This document shows positions 1 to 6,560 of a stretch of DNA of 7,794 nucleotides, one piece after another (the stretch's first letter is position 1; the number at the start of each line of letters is the position of its first letter). Source of the stretch: DATHVR01 sp035461175 (GTDB taxonomy: Bacteria > Actinomycetota > Acidimicrobiia > Spongiisociales > ZC4RG35); NCBI GenBank assembly GCA_035461175.1, contig DATHVR010000042.1, forward strand, positions 1-7,794. The letters are read 5' to 3'. The notes beneath the pieces were generated by a model. The model worked only from the letters and a program-made list of their open reading frames with translations. It was not told the DNA's origin and did no database searches. Position numbers and translations under genes: made by a program.

Positions 1-2
1 CG

Positions 3-245
3 ACCACGACTACCTCCACCTCGACGACCTCCACCACCACGGCGCCTACCACCACCACGGCGCCCACAACCACCGTTCCCCCCACCACCGAGACCTCAAC
101 CGGAGCCGGCGACGACGGCGATAGCACCTCCACCACCTCCACCGCCACTACCGCCACCACGGGTTCCGACAGCACCACCAGTCTGCCGCCTGCCACCACC
201 GCCACGACGGCGCCCACCACCACCACGACCACCCTCCCGCCCGAG
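3..245 (+). repeat. Thr/Pro/Ser-rich low-complexity spacer coding region with short ACC-rich repeats
   Basis: About half of the first 80 visible residues are Thr, the rest mainly Ser, Pro and Ala. The DNA is made of ACC/ACG/TCC codons, with an imperfect 18-base tandem unit at 33-50 and 51-68 (encoding TTTAPT) and a related block near 200-235. Such spacers are common in secreted actinobacterial proteins, where they hold a catalytic domain away from the membrane or wall and are often O-glycosylated. Glycosylation here is inference. The repetitive codons make the region prone to length change. Confidence 0.8.
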
Positions 246-1280
246 CCCGAGTGCACCACCCCGTTCGTCTATCCGATGGTGTTTCCACTGCTGGGGACGG
301 CGGACGTCATCTCCCCATTCGGGGTACCCCGGGACGGCGGCGCCCGCCACCACCTCGGCAACGACGTCGCCGCCAGCCACCTCCAGCCGGTGGTGGCCGT
401 GGCCGGCGGCACCATCAGTCGTATCGCCGGGGACCACGGCATCTCGGGCAACCGGATCCATATCCGCCACGATGACGGCTGGTCCACGCTCTACATCCAT
501 CTCAACAACGACACTGCCGGGACCGACGACGGCAACGGCACCGGGATGCGACCCGACCTCTCGGAGGGCGATCGGGTCGAGGCCGGCGAGGTGATCGGCT
601 GGAACGGCGACTCGGGCAATGCCGAAGGCACCGTCTACCACCTCCACTTCGAACTGCGTGATCCGTCCGGCACGGCCGTCGACCCGGCCGCCAGCCTGGC
701 GGCCGCCACCCGCCTCCCCGACGTGGCCTTCCAGGGGCCCTTCGCCGACCTAGCACCTACCGACACGGTCGACCCCCTGATCCTGCTCCTCTCCCGCGGA
801 GTGCCGGTGTGGTGTGAGACTCCCTATACCGCCTGTCCCGACGAGGCGATGGACCAGTTCGCTCTCCAGACGTGGTTTGAGGTGCTGGTGGGGCTGCAAT
901 CCGACCCCGACGCAGCCGACGCCGAACAGGAAGCCGGCACGCTGGACTGTGAGACCGAGGAGTGCCCCGGGATCACCGAGCTCGACCTCGCCCGCTATCT
1001 GGCCTGGGTGCGGATGGGACAGGCTTTCGACCGGTGGGCGGTGTGGCTGCAACCCGACATTCCCGACCTGATGTGGACCACCCCGCCTCCCGAGCCGCCT
1101 GCCCAGCCTGACGACCTCGATCCTGATCAGGCCTACCAGGCGCTCGGCGGTCCCTCCCGATGCCTGCCCCGCCTCGATGACGAGACCCCGCTCACCCGCC
1201 GCCAGGCGGCCTCCGCCTTGCTCCTCTACCTCGGCTGGGACTCGGTCGACAACTGTCCCACGAGTTCGGCGAATCGCTGA
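3..1280 (+). CDS. Secreted M23 (LytM-type) peptidase with Thr-rich spacer and SLH-like C-terminus, 5'-partial
   Basis: The frame is open from the window edge with no stop, so the N-terminus and any signal peptide are missing; about 425 residues are visible. Residues 1 to about 80 are a Thr/Pro/Ser spacer. Residues about 85-235 form an M23 metallopeptidase domain with all expected ligands: HLGND (His117, Asp121), LYIHL (His166) and HLHFE (His213, His215). Family members cut peptidoglycan cross-bridges or stem peptides, or activate amidases, outside the membrane. The domain is slightly unusual: there is an acidic/glycine-rich insert after His166, and Tyr replaces the common Pro before HLHFE. 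The last ~190 residues contain two stretches resembling degenerate SLH repeats (GVPVWCETPYTACPDE and TPLTRRQAASALLLYLGW) with several Cys, suggesting envelope attachment. An internal ATG at 276 would lose the spacer and is unlikely to be the true start. The stop is TGA at 1278. The M23 call is firm; exact substrate and active status are inferred. Confidence 0.88.
   Translation, partial: TTTTSTSTTSTTTAPTTTTAPTTTVPPTTETSTGAGDDGDSTSTTSTATTATTGSDSTTSLPPATTATTAPTTTTTTLPPEPECTTPFVYPMVFPLLGTADVISPFGVPRDGGARHHLGNDVAASHLQPVVAVAGGTISRIAGDHGISGNRIHIRHDDGWSTLYIHLNNDTAGTDDGNGTGMRPDLSEGDRVEAGEVIGWNGDSGNAEGTVYHLHFELRDPSGTAVDPAASLAAATRLPDVAFQGPFADLAPTDTVDPLILLLSRGVPVWCETPYTACPDEAMDQFALQTWFEVLVGLQSDPDAADAEQEAGTLDCETEECPGITELDLARYLAWVRMGQAFDRWAVWLQPDIPDLMWTTPPPEPPAQPDDLDPDQAYQALGGPSRCLPRLDDETPLTRRQAASALLLYLGWDSVDNCPTSSANR
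741..1262 (+). other. Degenerate SLH-like region of the M23 protein
   Basis: The stretch FADLAPTDTVDPLILLLSRG followed by GVPVWCETPYTACPDEA matches the general layout of actinobacterial SLH repeats: an F-x-D start, a hydrophobic helix, a 'G(I/V)..GC' turn, a 'CPD' loop, then a second helix. A second partial copy ends in LTRRQAASALLLYLGW, which resembles the 'TRxQxAxFLxRALG' end of SLH units. The usual TR is replaced in the first copy by a sequence around DQFALQTWFEVLVGL. SLH units bind secondary wall polymers in well-studied systems. Assignment is by eye and the copies are divergent, so this is moderate to low confidence. Confidence 0.45.
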
Positions 1281-2041
1281 GCCAGATTCCGGGTACGGGG
1301 TCCAGCGGTGAAGCGGGTCGATCCCACCGCCACCACGGGCGCCACCTCTTTGACGGTGGACATGGCGAAGACCTCATCGGCGGCCTCCAGGTCCTCGAGA
1401 CGGGCCTCGACTTCCTCCATCGCCGGCAACAGGTCCTTGACCACCCGACGGGTGATGGAGTCGAGGATGCCCAGTCGCAGCGAGGGGGTGGATACCCGCT
1501 CCCCCGTCCACCAGCCAACGGAGAAGGTGGGGCCCTCCAGCACCATTCCCTCCTCGGTCACGAGTAGGGCGTCGTCGGCACCTTCCGCCTGAGCGCGCCG
1601 TCCGGCCGCCAGGTTGGGGGCGTAGGAAATCGTCTTGACCCCCGACAATTCCCACGCTCTCCCGGCCGGATGCCAGGGCGCTCTCACCGGCCACAGCCGG
1701 ACCTCGTCCTGTCGTTCGGGGAGCGGATGGGCGAGCACGACGCAACGCTCGCTCCCTCCCGCTCCGGGGACGGCCGGCCCGCGACTGACCACGATGCGCA
1801 CGATGCAATCCCCCCGGGTCACCTGCTCCGACCAACCCCGCAGCAGGCTGCGGTCGGGGACCCGCAACTCGAGGGCGGCGGCGCTGCGTTCGAGGCGGTC
1901 GAGATGATCCTCCAGCCGGAACAGGGCCCCGCCGTAGCTGCGCACTGCCTCGAAGCAACCGTCGCCACGCAGGACCGAAGCGTCGGTCACCTCGATGAGC
2001 CCGGCCGGTTCGCCGTCGACGAGGGCGGGCCAGTCGCTCAT
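1226..2041 (-). CDS. Fold-type IV PLP enzyme, aminodeoxychorismate lyase/branched-chain aminotransferase-like
   Basis: This 271-residue protein has the class IV aminotransferase plan. The N-terminal 'DASVLRGDGCFEAVRSYGG' segment (about 20-38) precedes FRLEDHLDRLERSA. The probable PLP Schiff-base lysine is Lys136 in SGVKTISYAPNLAA, the cofactor-binding Glu169 lies in MVLEGPTFSVGWW, and TPSLRLGILDSITRRVV covers about 185-201. Length fits PabC (4-amino-4-deoxychorismate lyase, which makes p-aminobenzoate for folate) or D-amino-acid/branched-chain transaminases. The common Asn after the EG motif (as in EGSxSN) is replaced here by SVGWW, so substrate choice is open and I give no symbol. The start ATG overlaps the nadE stop as ATGA, with no Shine-Dalgarno visible just upstream, pointing to translation coupled to nadE. 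Its 3' end overlaps the convergent peptidase gene by 55 bases. Confidence 0.87.
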   Translation of the reverse strand: MSDWPALVDGEPAGLIEVTDASVLRGDGCFEAVRSYGGALFRLEDHLDRLERSAAALELRVPDRSLLRGWSEQVTRGDCIVRIVVSRGPAVPGAGGSERCVVLAHPLPERQDEVRLWPVRAPWHPAGRAWELSGVKTISYAPNLAAGRRAQAEGADDALLVTEEGMVLEGPTFSVGWWTGERVSTPSLRLGILDSITRRVVKDLLPAMEEVEARLEDLEAADEVFAMSTVKEVAPVVAVGSTRFTAGPRTRNLAQRFAELVGQLSTESQPR

Positions 2042-3699
2042 GGCGTGACCGGATGCTGGAAACGATTGGTGATGGGAAGGCGCCGATCCTTGCCGAACGC
2101 CTTGACCGTGATCTTGACGCCGGGGGCGGACTGGCGCCGCTTGTACTCGCTGCGGTCCACCATCCGCAGCACCCGTCGCACCACCTGGGCGTCGTGGCCT
2201 TCGGCCACGATCTCGCCGGCACCCAGGTCGTCTTCGACGTAGAGGTCAAGGATCGGATCCAGGACCTCGTAAGGGGGAAGGGAGTCGGAATCCTTCTGGT
2301 CGGGCCGCAGCTCGGCACTGGGGGGCTTGTGGACGGTGCTCTCCGGGATGGCCGGCCCCTGGCTGTTGCGCCAGTCGGCCAGCCGGTAGACCAGGGTCTT
2401 GAACACGTCCTTGATGGGGGCGAACCCGCCCACCATGTCGCCATAGATCGTCGAGTAGCCCACCGCCAGTTCGGACTTGTTCCCCGTCGCCAGGACCAGC
2501 GGGCCGAACTTGTTGGAAGCGGCCATCAGGATCGCCCCCCGGATCCGGGCCTGGAGATTCTCCTCGGTGACGTCGGGATCCCTCCCGGCGAAAAGGGGGT
2601 CGAGCGTGTCGAGGTAGGCGGCAAAGACATCGTCCATCGGCACCAGGTCGAAACGGATTCCCAGGTTGGCGGCGAGAGCAGCGGCGTCGTCGATCGAATG
2701 CTGCGAGCTGTAACGGGACGGCATCCCGATCCCCCACACGTTCTCGGCGCCGAGGGCGTCGACGGCCAGGGTGGCACAGATTGCAGAGTCGATCCCGCCC
2801 GACAGGCCGAGCACGACCTTCTCGAACCCGTTCTTGTGCACGTAATCGCGCAGGCCGGTGGTGAGAGCGGCGTACACCTCGGGCAACGGCTCGAGCAGGG
2901 GAGCACGCTCGCCGGGCACCGCCGGTTCCTCGCCCAGCGGTACGTCCACCACGAACCGGTCCTCCTCGAACTGCGGGGACCGATGTAGGACTGTCCCGTC
3001 GGCGGCGACGACCACACTGGCCCCGTCGAAGACCAATTCGTCCTGGCCTCCCACCAGGTTCACGTACACCACCGGCGCCCCCGCCGCCCGGGCCCGGGCG
3101 GCCAGCATCTCCTCGCGGGCGACCGCTTTCTCGCGGTGGAAGGGAGAGGCGTTGACGTTGAGGAGGATGCGGGCCCCGGCCTGAGCCTGGCGCTGGGGTG
3201 GCCCGTCGGGCAACCAGATGTCCTCACATATCGAGATTCCCACGGGGATGCCGGCCACCTCCCAGATCCGGTCCGGGTCGGTCCCCGGCACGAAGTAGCG
3301 ATCCTCGTCGAAAACCCCGTAGTTGGGCAGCAGCACCTTGTGGTAGATCCCCACCGTCCGCCCCTGCTCGAGCACCGCCACCGCGTTGGCGACCCGGCGC
3401 TCACCGGCGTCGGGCGCTCCCCGGGGGGCGGGTGAGGCGTGATCTACGAATCCGACCACGGTGGTCACCGTCCCGGCCCGACGGGCGAGGCGACCCACCG
3501 CCGCGATCCCGGCTTCCACGAAGGAGCTGCGCAGCACCAGATCCTCGGGGGCATATCCCGTCACCGCCAGTTCGGGCAGCAGGAGCACGTCGGCCCGCTC
3601 CCCCTCCGCCCACTCCATGGCCGCGGTGATCTGGGCCTCGTTTCCTTCAATGTCCCCAACGACCAGGTTGAGCTGGGCACCCGCCACTCGAATCGGCAT
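2038..3699 (-). CDS. nadE: Glutamine-dependent NAD+ synthetase
   Basis: NadE performs the last step of NAD+ synthesis: ATP-dependent amidation of deamido-NAD using ammonia channelled from glutamine. The 553-residue protein is a two-domain fusion. The N-terminal nitrilase-type glutaminase (about 1-260) has the Glu-Lys-Cys triad: Glu43 in LLPELAVTGY, Lys121 in YHKVLLPNYGVFDEDRYF, and Cys158 in ISICEDIW. The C-terminal synthetase (about 275-553) has the ATP pyrophosphatase P-loop SGGIDS at 300-305, then LATGNKSELAVGYSTIYGDM, KPPSAELRPDQKDSDSLPPY and EYKRRQSAPGVKITVKAFGK. All are hallmark stretches of the family. It is shorter than the roughly 680-residue mycobacterial form and closer to the compact type of many other bacteria. 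The ATG at 3699 starts directly at the conserved 'IRVAGAQLN' strand, so the start is well supported. It is the first gene of an operon with the downstream PLP enzyme and diverges from glnE. Confidence 0.97.
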   Translation of the reverse strand: MPIRVAGAQLNLVVGDIEGNEAQITAAMEWAEGERADVLLLPELAVTGYAPEDLVLRSSFVEAGIAAVGRLARRAGTVTTVVGFVDHASPAPRGAPDAGERRVANAVAVLEQGRTVGIYHKVLLPNYGVFDEDRYFVPGTDPDRIWEVAGIPVGISICEDIWLPDGPPQRQAQAGARILLNVNASPFHREKAVAREEMLAARARAAGAPVVYVNLVGGQDELVFDGASVVVAADGTVLHRSPQFEEDRFVVDVPLGEEPAVPGERAPLLEPLPEVYAALTTGLRDYVHKNGFEKVVLGLSGGIDSAICATLAVDALGAENVWGIGMPSRYSSQHSIDDAAALAANLGIRFDLVPMDDVFAAYLDTLDPLFAGRDPDVTEENLQARIRGAILMAASNKFGPLVLATGNKSELAVGYSTIYGDMVGGFAPIKDVFKTLVYRLADWRNSQGPAIPESTVHKPPSAELRPDQKDSDSLPPYEVLDPILDLYVEDDLGAGEIVAEGHDAQVVRRVLRMVDRSEYKRRQSAPGVKITVKAFGKDRRLPITNRFQHPVTP

Positions 3700-3705
3700 C
3701 CGCCC

Positions 3706-3711
3706 AGGATA
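3706..3711 (-). promoter_or_regulatory. Probable -10 box of nadE (TATCCT)
   Basis: Read on the minus strand, TATCCT fits the TANNNT pattern and ends 6 bases before the nadE ATG. A transcript starting 6-7 bases downstream would begin at or next to the start codon, making the mRNA leaderless. No good Shine-Dalgarno is placed upstream and no clear -35 is visible. Leaderless genes are common in actinobacteria; the call rests on pattern and spacing only. Confidence 0.5.
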
Positions 3712-3757
3712 GGAGTAGTCAGGCGGGCCGAAGCCCCGGCCGCGGTGGGCCAGGCTC

Positions 3758-3763
3758 TAACTT
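3758..3763 (+). promoter_or_regulatory. Probable -10 box of glnE (TAACTT), followed by GGAGG
   Basis: TAACTT fits TANNNT and ends 8 bases before the ATG at 3772. Between them lies GGAGGCCG. The GGAGG at 3764-3768 looks like a Shine-Dalgarno but sits only 3 bases from the ATG, too close for normal use. If TAACTT is the -10 box, transcription would start near the ATG and the GGAGG would not be in the mRNA. The two readings exclude each other unless a more upstream promoter exists. Confidence 0.42.
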
Positions 3764-3771
3764 GGAGGCCG

Positions 3772-6507
3772 ATGGCACGCCTCCCCCCGATCGACCCTGA
3801 ACTGCGCCGGCGCCTGGAGGCGGTGGGCTGGGGCGACGACCCCAGGGCGGTGGAGCCGCTCGGAATCGTATGGCGGGGACCCGACCCCGACGGGGCGCTG
3901 GTGCGCATGGTCGAGTTCCTCGAGGCGGCCCACCCCCGATTCGATCCCCTGTTCGACCCGGAAGCCTCCCGCCGCCTCGCCTACCTGGCGGGAGCCAGCC
4001 GGGAGCTGATGCGTCAGCTCACCCGACATCCCTGGTGGCTGTTCGGAGCCGAAGAAGACGACCTCACGGGTGTCTCCCGTTCCACTCTCTCCCGGGTCGC
4101 CGCCGAGGACTTGGCCGGGGAAGTGGACGTGGGCGAAGGTGGCCGGCGTCTCTCCGATATGGCCGACGACGTGGTCGGACGCCTCCTCGAGCAGACTCTG
4201 GAGACAGGCTGTCCTCCCCTGGCGGTGATGGCGTTGGGCAAGTGGGGAGGCCGCGAGCTCAACTACTGGTCCGACATCGATCTGATCTTCGTCTTCGAGG
4301 GGGGAGCGGCCGACTCGGCCGTCGCCAATCGGGTGGCGGGGGCGTTGCTGCGCAGGTTGGCGGGTGGACCTGAGGGGGTGATCCTCCATGCCGACGCCGA
4401 TCTGCGTCCCGAGGGCAGCCGCGGTCCGCTGGCCCGCTCCCTCGAGGCCTACCGGAGCTATTACCAGCGCTGGGCGGAACCATGGGAATTCCAGGCGTTG
4501 CTCAAGGTCCGCCACGCCGTGGGAGACCCCGAGGTGGGTGCCCGCTTCCTCGAGCTGGTCGAAGAGGTGCTGTGGCCCGAAACCCTCAACCCCGACTCGA
4601 TCCGATCCATCCGTGCCCTCAAGGCGCGGGTGGAGGACACCGCCGACCCCGCCGATCTGAAGCGGGGTCCGGGGGGCATCCGCGACATCGAATTCGCCGT
4701 CCAGATGCTCCAACTCGTGCACGGTCGCTTCGATCCCGACCTGCGGAGCACCAACACGCTCGAGCTCATCGACGGCCTGGTCGAGGGGGGCTACGTGGCC
4801 GCGAATGACGCCGCCAACCTGGCCCGGGCCTACCGGTGGCTGCGGGCGGCCGAGCACCGGATACAGCTGTGGGACCTGCGACAGTCCCACATGCTCCCCG
4901 CCGCCGGCGAGGACCGCGACCGTCTGGCGCGGGCGATGGGCTACCGGGACGAACCGGAGCGAACCGCCCGCTCCGCCTTCGAGGCCGATCTGGTGGGCTA
5001 TCGCTCGGCGGTGCGCCGGATCCACGAGAACCTCTACTTCCGCCCCCTGCTGGAGGCCTTCGCCGCCACCCCCACCACCGGACTGAGCCGGGAGGGCGCC
5101 GTGCGGAGGCTGGAAGCACTCGGCTTTCGCGACATCCCCGCCGCCGCCCGCGCCTTCGAGACCCTCACCACCGGTCTGTCGCGCCGGAGCCGGCTGATGC
5201 AACAGATGCTCCCCCTGATCCTCGACTGGCTGGCCGACTCGCCCGATCCCGACCTGGGGCTCGATCAACTGCGCCTGCTGGCCGCCCGTCTCCCCGACCA
5301 TGCCGAACTGATCACGACGCTGCACGACCGACCGCTGGTGGGAGAGCGTCTGTCCTACCTGCTCGGGAGCTCTCGACTCCTGGGCGAGTACCTCGACCGC
5401 ATCCCCGAGTTCGTGCCCCGTCTGGACGACGACCAGACCCTCACCGACCTGCGACCCCGTCCCGAGCTCGAGGCCCGGCTACGCCAGCGGCTGGGGGCCC
5501 GTCCCGATCCCGACGAGAAAGTGGGCACGCTGCGGCGGTTCTCCCGGCGGCACTTCCTCCGGGTCGCCGCCCGGGACCTGTTGGGCCTGGCGGACGTCGA
5601 CCGCACGATGGCCGACCTCAGCGGCGGCGCCGACGCCGCCGTCTCGGCGGCGACCGCGGTGGCAGATGCGGACCATTCATTCGCGGTCATCGCCATGGGC
5701 CGCTGGGGCGGCAGCGAGCTCTCCTACGGCTCCGACCTCGACCTGATCTACGTACACGCCGACCCCCTCGGCACCGAGGCCGCCATCGACCGAGCCCAGG
5801 AGCTGCGCCGCCTCCTCGCCTCCCCCGCTCGCGACGGGATCGCCTGGGAGCTCGACGCCAACCTCCGCCCGGAAGGGCGCTCGGGGCCGCTGGTGCGCTC
5901 GCTCAACTCCTACCGCGCCTATTACGAGCGTTGGGCCGAGACGTGGGAATTCCAGTCCTTGATCAAGGCCCGTCCCGTGGCCGGGGACCCCGGCCTGGGG
6001 GTCGCCTTCATGGAGACGGTGGAGCCGTTCGTGTGGCGCGATCCATTCCCCGCCGACGATGTCGTCGCCATCCGCCGGATGAAGGCCCGGGTCGAGAAAC
6101 AGCGCATCCCCGCCGGGGAGGACCCCGACTTCCATCTCAAGCTGGGCCCGGGAGGTCTGGTCGACGTCGAGTTCCTCGTCCAGCTCCTGCAGCTACGCCA
6201 TGGCGCCCGCCACCCTGAACTCCGGACTCCCTCCACCCTGGAGGCCATCGAGCGCCTGGCTGAGGTCGAGGCCCTGAGCCCGGTTCAGGCCCGGGATCTG
6301 GCCGCCGCCTACCGCTTCTGCACCGGAGTCCGCAACCGCCTCTACCTCCAGGTGGGACGGCAGATCGACTCGCTGCCCACCGAACCGGCCGAAGAGTGGC
6401 GGCTGGCGGTGTCGCTCGGCTACCAGCGACGCGGCGACCTTCGCGAGGAGTACCGCCGGGTGACCCGCCGGGCGCGGCGCATCTTCGAGGACGAGTTCTT
6501 TCACTGA
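3772..6507 (+). CDS. glnE: Bifunctional glutamine synthetase adenylyltransferase/adenylyl-removing enzyme
   Basis: GlnE attaches AMP to glutamine synthetase when nitrogen is plentiful and removes it by phosphorolysis when nitrogen is scarce, setting the rate of ammonia assimilation in the cytoplasm. The 911-residue protein has two tandem nucleotidyltransferase halves. In the N-terminal, adenylyl-removing half, ALGKWGGRELNYWSDIDL carries Asp168 and Asp170, and DLKRGPGGIRDIEF starts at 295. In the C-terminal, adenylyl-transferring half, AMGRWGGSELSYGSDLDL carries Asp655 and Asp657, and LKLGPGGLVDVEF starts at 789. Both active sites look complete. NLRPEG and YYERWAETWEFQ are of actinobacterial type. 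Length is near the E. coli enzyme (about 946) and a little under the mycobacterial one (about 990). The frame is open back to 3439, but that stretch is antisense to nadE; ATG 3772 is chosen because it lies just after a -10-like box, outside nadE, and fits family length. Which half does which reaction is from family knowledge. Confidence 0.97.
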   Translation: MARLPPIDPELRRRLEAVGWGDDPRAVEPLGIVWRGPDPDGALVRMVEFLEAAHPRFDPLFDPEASRRLAYLAGASRELMRQLTRHPWWLFGAEEDDLTGVSRSTLSRVAAEDLAGEVDVGEGGRRLSDMADDVVGRLLEQTLETGCPPLAVMALGKWGGRELNYWSDIDLIFVFEGGAADSAVANRVAGALLRRLAGGPEGVILHADADLRPEGSRGPLARSLEAYRSYYQRWAEPWEFQALLKVRHAVGDPEVGARFLELVEEVLWPETLNPDSIRSIRALKARVEDTADPADLKRGPGGIRDIEFAVQMLQLVHGRFDPDLRSTNTLELIDGLVEGGYVAANDAANLARAYRWLRAAEHRIQLWDLRQSHMLPAAGEDRDRLARAMGYRDEPERTARSAFEADLVGYRSAVRRIHENLYFRPLLEAFAATPTTGLSREGAVRRLEALGFRDIPAAARAFETLTTGLSRRSRLMQQMLPLILDWLADSPDPDLGLDQLRLLAARLPDHAELITTLHDRPLVGERLSYLLGSSRLLGEYLDRIPEFVPRLDDDQTLTDLRPRPELEARLRQRLGARPDPDEKVGTLRRFSRRHFLRVAARDLLGLADVDRTMADLSGGADAAVSAATAVADADHSFAVIAMGRWGGSELSYGSDLDLIYVHADPLGTEAAIDRAQELRRLLASPARDGIAWELDANLRPEGRSGPLVRSLNSYRAYYERWAETWEFQSLIKARPVAGDPGLGVAFMETVEPFVWRDPFPADDVVAIRRMKARVEKQRIPAGEDPDFHLKLGPGGLVDVEFLVQLLQLRHGARHPELRTPSTLEAIERLAEVEALSPVQARDLAAAYRFCTGVRNRLYLQVGRQIDSLPTEPAEEWRLAVSLGYQRRGDLREEYRRVTRRARRIFEDEFFH

Positions 6508-6554
6508 GGCGGCCACCCGCGGTGTTCGGCTCGGACCGGCGCCGTTAGGGCCAT

Positions 6555-6560
6555 TAACCT
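6555..6560 (+). promoter_or_regulatory. Possible -10 box of the M20 hydrolase gene (TAACCT)
   Basis: TAACCT matches TANNNT and ends 9 bases before the ATG at 6570; the bases between are GAACCGCCC with no Shine-Dalgarno. Transcription starting at the purines just downstream would leave a 5' leader of only a few bases. This suggests the gene has its own promoter within the 62-base gap after glnE rather than depending wholly on glnE read-through. No convincing -35 is seen. Confidence 0.42.

Noticed and set aside
33..68. CRISPR-like or satellite repeat
   Set aside because: The units are 18 bases, in-frame and without spacers; they encode TTTAPT in the peptidase linker.
96..647. Minus-strand open frame with a very Gly-rich C-terminal half
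   Set aside because: It is the complement of the Thr-spacer codons (ACC read backwards as GGT) and of the M23 domain; it shows no family motif and the plus-strand gene explains the sequence.
2053..2988. Long plus-strand open frame opposite nadE
   Set aside because: It is a by-product of high-GC codon use; nadE on the other strand has full-length conserved motifs.
3724..3750. GGCC-rich inverted repeats in the nadE/glnE gap as an operator
   Set aside because: Short GGCC/CCGCGG palindromes are expected by chance at this GC level, and no known regulator site could be matched.
3439..3771. N-terminal extension of the glnE frame by 111 codons
   Set aside because: This stretch lies mostly opposite the start of nadE, shows no GlnE-like sequence, and would give a longer protein than the family needs. 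ATG 3772 fits better.
3757..5325. Long minus-strand open frame (522 codons) opposite glnE
   Set aside because: It has no recognisable domain and is Gly/Gln/Glu-rich as expected for the complement of a high-GC gene; glnE is certain.
6508..6550. Rho-independent terminator after glnE
   Set aside because: There are small GC-rich palindromes (such as CGGCGCCG) but no stem followed by a T-run.
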